A stretch of DNA of 64,000 nt, taken from NCBI RefSeq assembly GCF_017347085.1, contig NZ_JADPSA010000029.1, forward strand, positions 186,001-250,000, read 5' to 3'. This DNA comes from Nesterenkonia sp. E16_10. Its GTDB lineage: Bacteria > Actinomycetota > Actinomycetes > Actinomycetales > Micrococcaceae. Shown in pieces: positions 10,561 through 20,831 of this stretch. A program made the translations under genes and the position numbers. Below the pieces are notes generated by a model that was not told the DNA's origin, ran no database searches, and saw nothing but the letters and a program-made list of their open reading frames with translations. Numbering within the stretch: the stretch's first letter is position 1; every line of letters starts with the position of its first letter.

Positions 10561-11172
10561 TCAGCCGGTGAAGACCTGAGGGAACTGCACGATGATGCTG
10601 CCGGCCACCACCAGGTAGATCAGCACGATGACCACCCACCACCAGTCCGCGGAGAGCTTCTGCAGGCCCGGACCGACGGGCAGGGCGCCAGTGGCGATAT
10701 TGCGAGTCGTCACGATCACGAACATCGGGATGACCGCAGCCCAGACCACCATGCAATAGGGGCACAGCGCGCCGATGACGAACACCGCCTGGGACCAGAG
10801 CCAGATGCAGAAGAGCATCGCGAAGCTCACCCCGGCCTGCAGCCCGAGCCAGTACCAGCGGGGCAGTTGGACCCGGCCCAGGATGGTCACCGCGACCAGG
10901 ATCGCCATCGGGAACCCGATGACGCCGAGGAAGATGTTCGGGAAGCCGAAGCTCGACGCCTGCCAGGAGTCCATCACGAGACCGCAGGAGACCCAGGGGT
11001 TGATGTCGCAGGCCGTGGTGTAGTCGGCGTCCCGCCAGAGCTGGATGCGCTCGTGCATCAGCAGCCCGCTGGCCACCGCGCCGACCACGGAGGTCAGCAG
11101 CAGCCACAGCCCCACCGAACGCGTTCCGGCGATGTGGGGACGAATCAGCTGCTCGGTCGGGTGAAGGGCCAT
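10561..11172 (-). CDS. Vitamin K epoxide reductase (VKOR) family membrane protein
   Basis: A 203-residue integral membrane protein with about five hydrophobic helices. It has the VKOR signature: a cysteine pair CDINPWVSC in the periplasmic loop, the conserved serine/phenylalanine region, and a CPYC redox motif near residue 140. Bacterial VKORs recycle DsbA-like oxidases by passing electrons to quinone, supporting disulfide formation outside the cytoplasm. No DsbA gene lies next to it. The ATG lacks a ribosome site but has TAGAAT exactly six bases upstream, so the mRNA may be leaderless. Confidence 0.9.
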   Translation of the reverse strand: MALHPTEQLIRPHIAGTRSVGLWLLLTSVVGAVASGLLMHERIQLWRDADYTTACDINPWVSCGLVMDSWQASSFGFPNIFLGVIGFPMAILVAVTILGRVQLPRWYWLGLQAGVSFAMLFCIWLWSQAVFVIGALCPYCMVVWAAVIPMFVIVTTRNIATGALPVGPGLQKLSADWWWVVIVLIYLVVAGSIIVQFPQVFTG

Positions 11173-11551
11173 GCGGGGATTCTACGCAGGTTCTCTGAAG
11201 GGGTATGCGATACTGAGTAACATCGGCGAGCGGACCACACCCGCAGACCGAGAAGGCTTTCATGCCATCACCTGGGCCCCATAGACGCCGTTGTGAGATA
11301 CGTCACAGCAAGGGACCAAGGGCTGATGAGCAGCCACTGGAAGGCCGCGCAGAGCGCGCTCCGTGAAAGGGAGCAGCGCCCGGAAGGCCAGTGGAGCTAA
11401 GAACATAGGTTTGAGACAACATCAATATGTGGAATGAGCAGGTCGCACCCTCTGTGAGAGACAGGGTCAACGCGACCGGCTGAATCCACCTAAGCAGAGC
11501 CGCGGACGCGGTGAGTGTGGCACCGTGGGAGCGGTCAGGAGCAACTCCATA
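11173..11551 (+). other. Upstream and leader region of rne
   Basis: 379 bases without a gene between the divergent VKOR and rne genes. From 11334 to 11394 there is a folded element: CCACTGG pairs with CCAGTGG on the outside, and inside GCGC...CTCC pairs with GGAG...GCGC around a GTGAAAG loop. It would lie in the 5' leader of rne if transcription starts upstream. No known riboswitch or RNA family is recognised. Confidence 0.4.
11179..11184 (-). promoter_or_regulatory. -10 element of the VKOR gene, probable leaderless start
   Basis: On the reverse strand TAGAAT is followed by six bases and then the ATG at 11172, which places the transcription start at or beside the start codon. Confidence 0.45.
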
Positions 11552-14500
11552 ATGTCCCACCCCGAGACCCCCGCGGACGACGCAGCGGGCAGCAACGACA
11601 TCTTCAATCCGTTCAGTGCACCGCAGCCCTCGACGGAGAGCCCCCAGCCCTCCAGCGACGCGGCCGAAGCGCCAGAGCCCGAAGAGCCCCGGGCCGCCGC
11701 CCAGGACGACGCCGTGAACGTCTTGTTCCAGGCGCCGGATCTGGCCACGGTCAAGGCCCGCACCCCCTCGAAGACCCGCAGCGCCGACGATGCGGACTCC
11801 GACTCCCGGGGCTCCTCCACGTCGAGCCGCGATTCCCAGACCAGGGATTCCGAGGACGACGACTCTCAGGACTGGGATGCCCAGTCCGAGAATGATCAGG
11901 ACGACGACGGCTCGGGCCGCCGCTCACGCCGCAAGCGCCGCCGCGGCGGACGGAACAAGAACCGCGGCTCCGAGGACTCCCGGGGCTCCAGCGACTCCGA
12001 GTCATCGCAGGCGCAGTCCACAGCCGGGGACTCCGCGGACTCCGGGAACGGCTCGCAGTCCAACGGCACGAAGAACTCAGAGTCGAAGAACTCAGAGGCG
12101 AAGAGCCTCGATTCCGGCAACGGGTCAGGCTCGCAGAACCGTGGGGACCGGGAGACCGACTCCGCCGAGGACGACTCACCGGTGATCCGCAAGCGCCGCC
12201 GTCGTCGTCGGGGCAGCGCCGACCTTGAGGTCGAGTCCAATGAGGATGATGCCCACACCGTGACCCGGGTCCGGGCTCCGCGTGAGGCCGCCGAGGCCCC
12301 GGTCTCGGACAAGGTCACCGGGCTCAAGGGCTCCACCCGGCTCGAGGCCAAGAGGCAGCGCCGCCGGTCCTCCCGAGACACCGGACGACGTCGTCAGGTG
12401 ATCACCGAGGCCGAGTTCCTGGCCCGCCGCGAATCCGTGGACCGCAAGATGATCGTGCGCCAGCGCGGGGAGCGGATCCAGATCGGCGTGCTCGAGGACG
12501 GCGTGCTCGCGGAGCACTACGTCTCGCACACCACCCAGGACTCGCTGATCGGCAACGTCTACCTGGGCAAGGTCCAGAACGTGCTGCCCTCCATGGAGGC
12601 CGCCTTCGTGGACATCGGTCGCGGCCGCAACGCCGTGCTCTACGCCGGTGAGGTCGACTGGGCCGCCTCGCGCCTCAACGGCGGTCCGCGCAAGATCGAG
12701 AACGCGCTGAAGTCCGGCGACTCCGTGCTGGTCCAGGTCACCAAGGACCCGGTCGGACATAAGGGCGCCCGGCTGACCAGCCAGATCTCGCTTCCCGGCC
12801 GCTACCTGGTGTTCGTCCCCGGTGGCTCGATGACCGGCATCTCCCGGAAGCTGCCAGACACCGAGCGCGCCCGACTCAAGAAGGTCCTGAAGGACCACAT
12901 GCCGGACAACGCCGGCGTGATCGTGCGCACCGCCGCGGAAGGCGCCTCCGAGGAGGAGCTGACCAACGACATCAACCGGCTGCGCTCGCTCTGGGAGCAG
13001 ATCCAGCGCCAGTCCGATGACAAGAAGGTGCTGGCCCCTGAGCTCTTCTACGCCGAGCCCGACCTGACCATCAAGGTCGTCCGTGACGTGTTCAACGAGG
13101 ACTTCTCCTCCATGGAGGTCCAGGGTGAAGAGACCTGGGACAACATCGAGGCCTATGTCACCTATGTGGCGCCCCACCTGCTCGACCGGCTCCAGCAGTG
13201 GATCCCCGAGGAGCAGCAGGCCAACGACATCTTCTCCCACCACCGGATCGACGAGCAGCTGAACAAGGCACTGGATCGCAAGGTCAACCTGCCCTCCGGC
13301 GGCTCGCTGGTCTTCGACCGCACCGAGGCCATGACCGTGGTCGACGTCAACACCGGCAAGTTCGTCGGATCCGGTGGCAACCTCGAGGAGACCGTCACCA
13401 AGAACAACCTCGAGGCCGCCGAGGAGCTTGTCCGGCAGCTGCGCCTGCGCGACATCGGCGGGATCATCGTGGTCGATTTCATCGACATGGTCCTGGAGGC
13501 CAACCGGGACCTGGTGCTGCGCCGGCTCGTCGAGTGCCTCGGACGCGACCGCACCAAGCACCAGGTCGCCGAGGTGACCTCGCTGGGCCTGATCCAGATG
13601 ACCCGCAAGCGCATGGGCACCGGCCTCCTGGAGGTCTTCTCCGAAGACTGCGAGCACTGCGCGGGCCGCGGCGTGATCACCCACGCCGAGCCGATCGAGC
13701 ACGGCGGATCCTTCACCTCGCACGGGGACCCGCAGAAGGCTCGGGCACCCAAGAAGCGGCGCAAGTCCAAGGGGCGCCGCTCCGAGGACGAGAATGACTC
13801 CGCGCAGTCCGCACCGGAGGTGAGCGCCGAGGAGAAGGAGCGCCAGGAGAAGGCACGCCAGGCGCTCGCCCAGGTCGCCGCCGCCTCGAAGCACACCGAT
13901 CAGGAACAGCGCCCCGCCGGGGAGGATCGCCGCAAGGAGACTGACGCCGATTCGGCGCAGGGCTCCGCGGGCGACGCCGAGAAGTCCGGCGATCGCAGCC
14001 ACGACGGAGCCCGGGCTGAGAACCAGCAGTCCGGTCCTGCCTCAGGATCCGCCTCGGGGTCTCGACCGGCACGTCGCCGAGGCCGCCGCAGCGCCAGCCA
14101 GCCTGCCGGCAGCACCGGGCAGGGCGACAATGCTCAGGCCGGCGCCGCACAGGAGGCCGCCGAGCAGAAGGACGACGCACAGAGCAGCGCCAAGCAGGCC
14201 AGCGCCGAACAGGCCAGCACCAAGCAGGCCAGCACCAAGCAGGCCAGCGCCGAGAAGTCCGGCGCCTCCAGCGAGAAGGTGCTCAAGATCGGCGGCGAGG
14301 AGGTCCCGCTTCCACGCGCCGAGAAGCGCGAGCGGCAGGCGTCCTCCTCCGCAGGCGGCTCCGGCCAGGACAAGCAGGCCTCGCTCGACACCCTCGGGCA
14401 GGCGCTGGACTCGCGTGAACCGCGCAGCCCGGCACCGGCTCGTCGCCGTCGTCGTGCCGCAGGGTCTCTGCAGGGCGTCTCCGGTGAGGTCCAGCAGATC

Positions 14501-14647
14501 CCCACCGCCCAGAAGCCCGAGGGCAAAACCTTCTCCTCGGCACCGTCCGAGCAGAGTTCCGCCGAGACCCCGAAGAAGAAGCCCGCGAGCGAGCCGGTGA
14601 TGTTCGGGGTAGGGGTCAAGGCCGAGGAGATCGCCCGCCCCGAGTAG
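11552..14647 (+). CDS. rne: Rne/Rng family ribonuclease (RNase E/G)
   Basis: A 1031-residue endoribonuclease that starts mRNA decay and processes stable RNA. The first 280 or so residues are acidic, Ser/Asp/Arg-rich and disordered. The catalytic core follows: an S1 domain ([23 protein letters not shown]), the RNase E fold with [10 protein letters not shown] and the magnesium-binding [12 protein letters not shown], then the zinc-link CEHC. The C-terminal 300 residues are again disordered and basic/acidic, with a short five-residue tandem repeat. The ATG at 11552 has AGGAG ten bases upstream. Both flanking disordered arms are usual for actinobacterial RNase E and serve as RNA or partner-binding regions. 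Confidence 0.93.
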   Translation: MSHPETPADDAAGSNDIFNPFSAPQPSTESPQPSSDAAEAPEPEEPRAAAQDDAVNVLFQAPDLATVKARTPSKTRSADDADSDSRGSSTSSRDSQTRDSEDDDSQDWDAQSENDQDDDGSGRRSRRKRRRGGRNKNRGSEDSRGSSDSESSQAQSTAGDSADSGNGSQSNGTKNSESKNSEAKSLDSGNGSGSQNRGDRETDSAEDDSPVIRKRRRRRRGSADLEVESNEDDAHTVTRVRAPREAAEAPVSDKVTGLKGSTRLEAKRQRRRSSRDTGRRRQVITEAEFLARRESVDRKMIVRQRGERIQIGVLEDGVLAEHYVSHTTQDSLIGNVYLGKVQNVLPSMEAAFVDIGRGRNAVLYAGEVDWAASRLNGGPRKIENALKSGDSVLVQVTKDPVGHKGARLTSQISLPGRYLVFVPGGSMTGISRKLPDTERARLKKVLKDHMPDNAGVIVRTAAEGASEEELTNDINRLRSLWEQIQRQSDDKKVLAPELFYAEPDLTIKVVRDVFNEDFSSMEVQGEETWDNIEAYVTYVAPHLLDRLQQWIPEEQQANDIFSHHRIDEQLNKALDRKVNLPSGGSLVFDRTEAMTVVDVNTGKFVGSGGNLEETVTKNNLEAAEELVRQLRLRDIGGIIVVDFIDMVLEANRDLVLRRLVECLGRDRTKHQVAEVTSLGLIQMTRKRMGTGLLEVFSEDCEHCAGRGVITHAEPIEHGGSFTSHGDPQKARAPKKRRKSKGRRSEDENDSAQSAPEVSAEEKERQEKARQALAQVAAASKHTDQEQRPAGEDRRKETDADSAQGSAGDAEKSGDRSHDGARAENQQSGPASGSASGSRPARRRGRRSASQPAGSTGQGDNAQAGAAQEAAEQKDDAQSSAKQASAEQASTKQASTKQASAEKSGASSEKVLKIGGEEVPLPRAEKRERQASSSAGGSGQDKQASLDTLGQALDSREPRSPAPARRRRRAAGSLQGVSGEVQQIPTAQKPEGKTFSSAPSEQSSAETPKKKPASEPVMFGVGVKAEEIARPE
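14186..14260 (+). repeat. 15-base tandem repeat in the rne tail
   Basis: Five in-frame units of 15 bases encode [20 protein letters not shown] and SAEKS. The middle two units are identical at the DNA level. They sit in the disordered C-terminal arm, so copy number may vary between strains. Confidence 0.85.
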
Positions 14648-14658
14648 CCGGTGGGCCG

Positions 14659-14687
14659 TGCCCGATCCCTCAGCAGGGGATCGGGCA
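14659..14687 (+). terminator. Terminator-like hairpin after rne
   Basis: An 11-base perfect stem TGCCCGATCCC / GGGATCGGGCA with a seven-base loop begins 12 bases after the rne stop. No T-tract follows. Confidence 0.6.
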
Positions 14688-14695
14688 TGGCCAAC

Positions 14696-14724
14696 TTGCT
14701 GTCCCAGGGGTCCTCGCGTAAGGT
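14696..14724 (+). promoter_or_regulatory. Housekeeping-type promoter of rplU-rpmA
   Basis: TTGCTG (14696-14701) and TAAGGT (14719-14724) are separated by 17 bases. Transcription from about 14731 would give a leader of about 125 bases. That leader contains the 12-base palindrome CGCAGATCTGCG (14761) and GGAG/CTCC and GGAGG/CCTCC pairs, a possible site for ribosomal-protein feedback. Confidence 0.65.
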
Positions 14725-14855
14725 TGATCCTTGGTGTGATAAGCACCGACATGTCTTCCGCGCAGATCTGCGGAGAGTCTCCGTTCCAGGAGGACCTCCG
14801 TGGATATGCGCGATTGGTTAAGTCCGAAATGATCATCGAGAGAAGTGAGTCCCAA

Positions 14856-15164
14856 GTGGTGTACGCGATTGTCCGCGCTGGCGGCCGCCAGGAAAAGGTT
14901 TCCGTTGGAGACCTCGTGACCGTTGACCGAGTTCCGGGCGCGGCAGGCAGCACCATTAAGCTGCCGGCAGTGATGCTGGTGGACGGGGACAAGGTCACTA
15001 CCGCAGCAGATGAGCTCGCCAAGATCACGGTTGAGGCCGAGGTCCTGGAGAACCTGCGCGGTAAGAAGATCGTCATTGAGAAGTTCAAGAACAAGACCGG
15101 CTACCGCAAGCGCCAGGGTCACCGTTCCGAGCTCACCCGCATCAAGGTGACCTCGATCGCCTGA
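14856..15164 (+). CDS. rplU: 50S ribosomal protein L21
   Basis: A 102-residue ribosomal protein of the large subunit. The N-terminus [19 protein letters not shown] and the C-terminal [19 protein letters not shown] segment are characteristic. I chose the GTG at 14856 because it gives the universal MVYAIV start; an in-frame ATG at 14829 would add nine atypical residues. It has its own promoter 130 bases upstream and lies 52 bases before rpmA, forming the usual rplU-rpmA operon ahead of obgE. Confidence 0.97.
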   Translation: MVYAIVRAGGRQEKVSVGDLVTVDRVPGAAGSTIKLPAVMLVDGDKVTTAADELAKITVEAEVLENLRGKKIVIEKFKNKTGYRKRQGHRSELTRIKVTSIA

Positions 15165-15216
15165 GGCGATCCAGGTTCGCAGTTTCCCCGTTCTTCCCGA
15201 GAGGTAGGCAGACCCA

Positions 15217-15471
15217 ATGGCACATAAAAAAGGTGCGAGCTCGACTCGCAACGGCCGCGATTCCAACGCCCAGTACCTGGGCGTGAAGCGCTTCGGCGGC
15301 CAGAACGTCTCCGCTGGTGAGATCCTGATCCGCCAGCGCGGCACCAAGTTCCACCCCGGCGTCAACGTCGGACGCGGTGGCGATGACACCCTCTTCGCAC
15401 TGGCAGAAGGCGCCGTCGAGTTCGGCAGCCGTCGCGGTCGGAAGGTCGTCAACATCGTCCCAGCAGCCTGA
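15217..15471 (+). CDS. rpmA: 50S ribosomal protein L27
   Basis: An 84-residue large-subunit protein near the peptidyl-transferase centre. The start [16 protein letters not shown] directly after the methionine and the [13 protein letters not shown] segment are diagnostic. The N-terminus is the mature form without the cleaved extension found in Firmicutes. GAGAGG precedes the ATG. A strong terminator follows, separating it from obgE. Confidence 0.98.
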   Translation: MAHKKGASSTRNGRDSNAQYLGVKRFGGQNVSAGEILIRQRGTKFHPGVNVGRGGDDTLFALAEGAVEFGSRRGRKVVNIVPAA

Positions 15472-15502
15472 TCCAGGCCTGCACAGACGTTTCGCACGTA
15501 AA

Positions 15503-15539
15503 GTCGAGGGTGGGCCCACTTGATGGGCCCACCCTCGAC
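15503..15539 (+). terminator. Terminator after rpmA
   Basis: A perfect 16-base stem beginning GTCGAGGGTGGGCCCA, with a five-base loop and a following TTGTCTT tract, 30 bases after the rpmA stop. Confidence 0.85.
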
Positions 15540-15578
15540 TTGTCTTAAGTCAGAATTTTCTTCAAGGAGTCTCCAGCC

Positions 15579-17249
15579 ATGGCACATTTCGTCGACCGAG
15601 TGGTCCTCCACACCACGGGCGGTAACGGTGGCCACGGCTGCGTCTCCGTGCACCGCGAGAAGTTCAAGCCCCTGGGCGGGCCCGACGGCGGCAACGGCGG
15701 CGACGGCGGCTCCGTGGTCCTCGTGGTCAACCCGCAGACCACCACGCTGCTGGAATACCACCACCGGCCCCACCGCCACGGCGAGAACGGCGGAGTGGGC
15801 CAGGGCGATCTGCGCCACGGCACCCGCGGTCCGGTCCTGGAGCTGCCCGTGCCCGAGGGCACCGTGGTCAAGGACAAGGACGGTCGGGTCCTGGCGGACC
15901 TGGTCGAGCCCGGCGCTCGCTACACCATCTCCGAAGGCGGCCAGGGAGGACTCGGCAACGCCGCACTCTCGTCGAAGAAGCGCAAAGCCCCCGGCTTCGC
16001 GCTGCTGGGCACACCCGGCGAGGCCAACGACATCGTCCTGGAGCTGAAGTCCGTGGCGGACATCGCCCTGGTCGGCTTCCCCTCCGCCGGAAAGTCCAGC
16101 CTGATCGCCGCGATGAGCGCCGCGCGGCCCAAGATCGCTGACTACCCCTTCACCACCCTGGTGCCCAACCTGGGCGTCGTCGAAGCCGGTGCGACCCGCT
16201 TCACGGTGGCCGACGTGCCCGGGCTGATCCCCGGCGCCGCCGAGGGCAAGGGGCTGGGACATGAGTTCCTGCGCCACGTGGAGCGCTGCGCGGCGCTGGT
16301 CCACGTGCTCGACTGCGCCTCGCTGGAGAGCGACCGTGATCCGCTGGGCGACCTCGACGCCATCGAGGCAGAGCTCGCGGCCTACGCCCCGGACAAGGTC
16401 GAGGGCGCCGGCGGCACGGAGGACAACTCCTCCAACGCCGTTCCGCTCAATGAGCGGCCCCGCCTGATCGCGCTGAACAAGACCGACCTGCCCGACGGCG
16501 CCGCGATGGCCGAGATGGTCCGTGCCGACCTCACTGAGCGCGGCTACCGGGTCTTCGACGTCTCCGCGCTGAATCGCGACGGTCTGCGCGACCTCGGCTT
16601 CGCGATGGCCGAGCTGGTCCTGGAGGCCCGCGCCCAGCGCGAGATCGAGCCCGCACCGGTGCCGGTCACCGTGCGGCCCCGCTCGGTGAACCGCAAGCAG
16701 TTCACCGTCACGGCGGAGTCCAAGGGCGGGGAGCCGCTGTGGCGAGTCCGCGGTGACAAGCCCGAGCGCTGGATCCTGCAGACCGACTTCGGCAACGACG
16801 AGGCCGTGGGCTACCTCGCCGACCGCCTCGTGGCGGTGGGCATCGAGGACGAGCTGTTCAAACAGGGCGCCAAGCCCGGCGAGGCCGTGGTCATCGGCTC
16901 CGAGGAGGACGGCGTGGTCTTCGACTGGGAGCCCACCATGGCCGCCGGCGCCGAGCACCTGGGCGGACCTCGCGGCACCGACCTGCGCCTGGATGACCAT
17001 TCCCGGCCCACTCGCGCGGAGAAGAAGCAGGAACAGGCGGACCGCCGCGCCGCGAAGGTCGCCACCCGCGCCGAGATGGAGGTGGAGTACCGCGCCCAGA
17101 ACGGCGCACGCACCAAGCGCAAGGACGACGGCGCGCCCACCAGCGTCACCGACGAGGACGGCGTGGAGATCTTCTACCCGCACGGCAACCCTGACGATCT
17201 GCAGGACGAGGGCTTCGGCACTGATGAGGCGGAGGCCGACCGGCCATGA
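15579..17249 (+). CDS. obgE: GTPase Obg (ribosome maturation and stress GTPase)
   Basis: A 556-residue GTPase acting in 50S assembly. It has the glycine-rich Obg domain at residues 1-158, the G domain from about 160 with the P-loop GFPSAGKSS, switch DVPGLIPGA and NKTD, and the OCT domain around 350-430. A charged extension of about 100 residues follows, longer than in most homologues but common in actinobacteria. The ATG is preceded by an AAGGAG ribosome site. It overlaps proB by four bases (ATGA). Confidence 0.97.
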   Translation: MAHFVDRVVLHTTGGNGGHGCVSVHREKFKPLGGPDGGNGGDGGSVVLVVNPQTTTLLEYHHRPHRHGENGGVGQGDLRHGTRGPVLELPVPEGTVVKDKDGRVLADLVEPGARYTISEGGQGGLGNAALSSKKRKAPGFALLGTPGEANDIVLELKSVADIALVGFPSAGKSSLIAAMSAARPKIADYPFTTLVPNLGVVEAGATRFTVADVPGLIPGAAEGKGLGHEFLRHVERCAALVHVLDCASLESDRDPLGDLDAIEAELAAYAPDKVEGAGGTEDNSSNAVPLNERPRLIALNKTDLPDGAAMAEMVRADLTERGYRVFDVSALNRDGLRDLGFAMAELVLEARAQREIEPAPVPVTVRPRSVNRKQFTVTAESKGGEPLWRVRGDKPERWILQTDFGNDEAVGYLADRLVAVGIEDELFKQGAKPGEAVVIGSEEDGVVFDWEPTMAAGAEHLGGPRGTDLRLDDHSRPTRAEKKQEQADRRAAKVATRAEMEVEYRAQNGARTKRKDDGAPTSVTDEDGVEIFYPHGNPDDLQDEGFGTDEAEADRP

Positions 17250-18400
17250 GCACGCCCCGGCTGACCGAGTCGATGGTCACCTCGCGCACCGATCTGGTCG
17301 ATGCCCGGCGCGTGGTGGTCAAGATCGGCTCCTCCTCGCTGACCACCCTTGACGGGGGCATCTCCGTGGACGCGCTGAATCGCCTGGTCGCGGACCTGCA
17401 GGTGCTGCGTGAGCGCGGCACCGAGGTCGTGCTGGTCTCCTCCGGCGCCATCGCCGCAGGCCTGGCGCCGCTGGGTCTGGGCACCCGGCCCGCGGACCTG
17501 GCGACCCAGCAGGCGGCAGCCGCCGTCGGCCAGGGGCTGCTGCTGGCGCACTACACCCGGGCGTTCGCCCAGTACCACACCACGGTCTCGCAGGTGCTGC
17601 TGACCGTGGAGGATCTGATGCGGCGCACCCAGTACACCAACGCGCTGCGCACCTTGGAGAAGCTGCTCAGCCTCGGCGCGGTGCCGGTGGTCAATGAGAA
17701 CGATGCGGTGGCCACCCACGAGATCCGCTTCGGCGACAACGACCGGCTCGCCGCGCTGACCGCGAACCTGCTTCGCGCCGACGCGCTGATCCTGCTCTCC
17801 GATGTGGATGCGCTCTACGACGGCCCGCCCGAACAGGGAGGTTCTCCGGTCTCCCAGGTCTCCGGCCCCGAGGACCTCACCGGGGTGACCCTGGGTCGTC
17901 GCGGCAAGGCCGGTGTCGGCACCGGCGGCATGGTGACCAAGGTCGAAGCCGCGCAGATCGTGGCCTCCAGCGGCATTCCCGCGCTGCTGACCTCCGCGCC
18001 GAACGCCCGCCGGCTCTTCCACGGCGAAGACGTGGGCACCTTCTTCGAGGCCAGGGGTCGACGCCGCGGGGCCCGCTCCGCCTGGATCGCTCATCTGGCG
18101 CACCCGAAGGGTCGGCTCAGCATCGACGACGGAGCGGTCGCCGCCGTGGTCGAGGGCCGTCGCTCGCTGCTGCCCGCCGGGATCCTCTCGCTGACCGGAG
18201 ACTTCGAGGCCTCTGATCCGGTGGAGATCCTTGACCGCGCCGGCACCGTGCGAGCCCGAGGACTGGTGGGATATTCCTCCACCGAGCTCCCGCAGATGCT
18301 CGGCCGATCCACGGCCGAGCTGGGCACCGACCTCGGGCCGGAATACGAACGCGCCGTGATTCACGCAGATGACATCGTACGGATCGAGACTAGGCTGTGA
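17246..18400 (+). CDS. proB: Glutamate 5-kinase
   Basis: A 384-residue enzyme that phosphorylates glutamate in the first step of proline synthesis. The amino-acid-kinase domain shows [11 protein letters not shown], the VSSGAIAAG loop, [17 protein letters not shown] and KGRGGMGTGGM-type residues (here [15 protein letters not shown]). The C-terminal PUA domain begins near residue 290. The ATG overlaps the obgE stop, and the stop overlaps the possible GTG of proA, so the three genes form one operon. A promoter-like element for proA lies in its last codons. Confidence 0.96.
   Translation: MSTPRLTESMVTSRTDLVDARRVVVKIGSSSLTTLDGGISVDALNRLVADLQVLRERGTEVVLVSSGAIAAGLAPLGLGTRPADLATQQAAAAVGQGLLLAHYTRAFAQYHTTVSQVLLTVEDLMRRTQYTNALRTLEKLLSLGAVPVVNENDAVATHEIRFGDNDRLAALTANLLRADALILLSDVDALYDGPPEQGGSPVSQVSGPEDLTGVTLGRRGKAGVGTGGMVTKVEAAQIVASSGIPALLTSAPNARRLFHGEDVGTFFEARGRRRGARSAWIAHLAHPKGRLSIDDGAVAAVVEGRRSLLPAGILSLTGDFEASDPVEILDRAGTVRARGLVGYSSTELPQMLGRSTAELGTDLGPEYERAVIHADDIVRIETRL
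18391..18396 (+). promoter_or_regulatory. -10 element inside proB for leaderless proA transcription
   Basis: TAGGCT lies six bases before the proA ATG at 18403, and ATGACA (18369-18374) is 16 bases further upstream as a -35 candidate. It would allow proA expression independent of obgE-proB. Confidence 0.4.
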
Positions 18401-18402
18401 GC

Positions 18403-19806
18403 ATGGCTGAAGAGCAGAAGACCCAGCAGACCGAGACCAGCTCCGCGCAGAACACCGCCGCCGAGGGCGTCCAGGACGTCTCGGGGGAGAACTCCCAGGA
18501 GGTCTCGGGGGAGATCGCGGAGGGCATCCGTGCGGTCGCCGAGCGCGCCCGCGACGCATCTCGCGGACTGCGCGGCCTGGACCGCGAACACAAGGACCGG
18601 ACCCTGGCGGCGGTGGCCTCCGGGCTGCGCGAATCCTTCGCCTCGCTCACCGAAGCGAACCAGGAGGACCTGGATCGGGGTCGTGAGGCCGGGCTCAGCC
18701 GTTCGCTGCTGGACCGCCTGGCGCTCAGCCACGAGCGCATCGAGGCCCTCGCCGCCTCTGTCGAGGAGATCATGGCGCTCAGTGACCCCGTCGGCCGGGT
18801 GCTGCAGGGCCGGACGCTGCCCAACGGCCTGCGCCTGACCCAGGTCAGCGTCCCGCTCGGGGTGATGGGCGTGATCTACGAGGCCCGCCCCAACGTCACC
18901 ATCGACATCGCCGCGCTCGGACTGAAGTCCGGCAACGCGGTGATCCTGCGCGGCGGATCAGCCGCACAGAAGACCAACGAGATGCTGTTGGCCATCATCC
19001 GGGACGCACTGCGCACCACGGCGGTGCCGGTCGACGCGGTGCAGTCCATCGACAGCTTCGGCCGCGAGGGCGCGACCGCGCTGATGGCTCAGCGCGGCTC
19101 CGTCGATGTGCTGATCCCGCGCGGCGGCCGGGAACTGATCCAGCATGTGGTGCAGAACTCCCGCGTCCCGGTGATCGAGACCGGGGAGGGCAACGTGCAC
19201 ATCTACATCGACGCCCACGCCGATCCCGAGACCGCGCGCAACATCGTGGTCAACGCCAAGACCTCCCGGCCCAGCGTGTGCAACGCGGCCGAGACCCTGC
19301 TGCTCCACGCCGAGGCCGCAGATGCCGGCCAGGAGGTCCTGCGCGGACTGCTGCGCAGCGGCGTGAACCTGCATGTGGACTCCCGAGCCCGCAAATGGCT
19401 GCCGGAGACCCAGCCGGAGAGCCTCACCGAGGACCCGGTGAAGTTCGGCACCGTCACCGAGGTCACCGAGGAGGACTACGCCACCGAATACCATGACCTG
19501 GAGCTGGCGGTCGCCGTGGTGGACTCCCTCGACGAGGCCATCACGCACATCACTCGGTACTCCACCGGCCACACCGAGGCGATCGTGACCGATTCGGTCT
19601 CGAACGCCGACCGGTTCGTCGCCGAGGTCGATGCCGCTGCCGTGATCGTCAACGCCTCGACCCGGTTCACCGACGGCGGCCAGTTCGGCCTCGGCGCCGA
19701 GGTGGGGATCTCGACGCAGAAGATGCATGCCCGCGGGCCCATGGGCATGGCCGAACTGACCACCACGAAGTGGATCGTCCGGGGTGAGGGCCAGGTCCGG
19801 GCCTGA
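18403..19806 (+). CDS. proA: Glutamate-5-semialdehyde dehydrogenase (gamma-glutamyl phosphate reductase)
   Basis: A 467-residue NADPH enzyme that reduces glutamyl phosphate, the product of ProB, to glutamate semialdehyde. Visible motifs are YEARPNVTIDIAALGLKSGN, LRGGSAA, the catalytic cysteine in SRPSVCNAAETLL, and the C-terminal FTDGGQFGLGAEVGISTQ block. The first 40 residues are a non-conserved acidic Gln/Glu-rich extension. The ATG at 18403 is preferred over the overlapping GTG at 18397. Confidence 0.96.
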   Translation: MAEEQKTQQTETSSAQNTAAEGVQDVSGENSQEVSGEIAEGIRAVAERARDASRGLRGLDREHKDRTLAAVASGLRESFASLTEANQEDLDRGREAGLSRSLLDRLALSHERIEALAASVEEIMALSDPVGRVLQGRTLPNGLRLTQVSVPLGVMGVIYEARPNVTIDIAALGLKSGNAVILRGGSAAQKTNEMLLAIIRDALRTTAVPVDAVQSIDSFGREGATALMAQRGSVDVLIPRGGRELIQHVVQNSRVPVIETGEGNVHIYIDAHADPETARNIVVNAKTSRPSVCNAAETLLLHAEAADAGQEVLRGLLRSGVNLHVDSRARKWLPETQPESLTEDPVKFGTVTEVTEEDYATEYHDLELAVAVVDSLDEAITHITRYSTGHTEAIVTDSVSNADRFVAEVDAAAVIVNASTRFTDGGQFGLGAEVGISTQKMHARGPMGMAELTTTKWIVRGEGQVRA

Positions 19807-19861
19807 TTCCGCGTACACTGGGGACCGATCAATCCACGTTCATCCCATACGAGGGAGAAGC

Positions 19862-20047
19862 ATGCTCAACCTGCACGTCATCGCCACAGTCCTGGGCGCC
19901 GAGGCCGAAGAGGCCAGTGCTCTGCCGATCCCTGCGCTCTGGTTCGGACTGATCATGTTCGCGCTCCTGATGTTCCTGCTGCTGATCACCGTGAGCTTCG
20001 CCGGCAAGGGCCGCCAGCTGCCCGCCGCGCCGCACGGCGATCACTGA
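19862..20047 (+). CDS. Small single-pass membrane protein of unknown function
   Basis: A 61-residue protein with one hydrophobic helix (ALWFGLIMFALLMFLLLITVSF) near residues 26-47 and a short basic, His-containing tail. The ATG is preceded by GAGGGAGAAG, a strong ribosome site. It lies between proA and nadD; small membrane proteins are often found at this position in related bacteria, but I know no assigned role. TACACT at 19814 may be its -10 element. Confidence 0.7.
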   Translation: MLNLHVIATVLGAEAEEASALPIPALWFGLIMFALLMFLLLITVSFAGKGRQLPAAPHGDH

Positions 20048-20053
20048 ACCCGC

Positions 20054-20704
20054 TTGGCGCAGCGTCACCCGCGCGTCGCGGCGACCTCAGAGCGAGCCCC
20101 AGGTCGACTGCGGCTGGGAATCATGGGGGGTACCTTCGACCCCATCCACCACGGGCACCTGGTCGCGGCGAGTGAAGTAGCCACCGAGTTCGGGCTCGAT
20201 GAGGTCATCTTCGTGCCCACCGGGGAGCCGTGGCAGAAGGTCGGGCGCGAGGTCGCGCCGGCCGAGCACCGTTACCTGTTGACCGTGGTCGCCACGGCGG
20301 CGAACCCACGCTTCACCGTCTCCCGGGTGGACATCGACCGCGGGGGAGCGACCTACACGATCGACACCCTGCGCGATTTCCGTGAGATGTATCCCGATGC
20401 TGAACTGTTCTTCATCACCGGGGCCGACGCCATGGCCCAGATCATGTCGTGGAAGAACGTCGATGAGCTCTGGGAGCTCGCGCACTTCGTGTCGGTGACG
20501 CGTCCCGGATACATCTCCGAGGACTTTGGTCGGACCAATGAGATCTCTCTGATGGAGATCCCCGCGATGGCGATCTCCTCCACGGACTGCCGCCAAAGGG
20601 TCCGCGCCGAGAAACCTGTCTGGTACCTGGTGCCCGACGGGGTCGTGCAATACATCGCCAAACACCGGCTGTACCAACGAGATCCGGCAGACCACGCGCG
20701 TTGA
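20054..20704 (+). CDS. nadD: Nicotinate-nucleotide adenylyltransferase
   Basis: A 216-residue nucleotidyltransferase that makes deamido-NAD from nicotinate mononucleotide and ATP. The nucleotide-binding motif [12 protein letters not shown] lies near residue 25, and the second motif ISSTDCRQR near the C-terminus. The start is probably the TTG at 20054, seven bases after the preceding small gene; the first 18 residues are not conserved, so the exact start is uncertain. The neighbour rsfS downstream fits the usual nadD-rsfS linkage, here interrupted by a 465-codon gene. Confidence 0.93.
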   Translation: MAQRHPRVAATSERAPGRLRLGIMGGTFDPIHHGHLVAASEVATEFGLDEVIFVPTGEPWQKVGREVAPAEHRYLLTVVATAANPRFTVSRVDIDRGGATYTIDTLRDFREMYPDAELFFITGADAMAQIMSWKNVDELWELAHFVSVTRPGYISEDFGRTNEISLMEIPAMAISSTDCRQRVRAEKPVWYLVPDGVVQYIAKHRLYQRDPADHAR

Positions 20705-20831
20705 GCGTCTCGGATGCTCACGCCTCGGCATACGATGGACACCCGTTCTTCACCGTCGAGACCACTTTGAACCAGGGCAATGTTCCGGCTCGGACAGCAT
20801 TGTCCGACCAGGGACCTCAGGAGGCCGCAGG

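Noticed and set aside
14670-17183. An 837-codon open frame on the reverse strand opposite rplU, rpmA and obgE
   Set aside because: It is the antisense shadow of three well-recognised genes in high-GC DNA, with no ribosome site and Val/Leu/Gly-biased composition.
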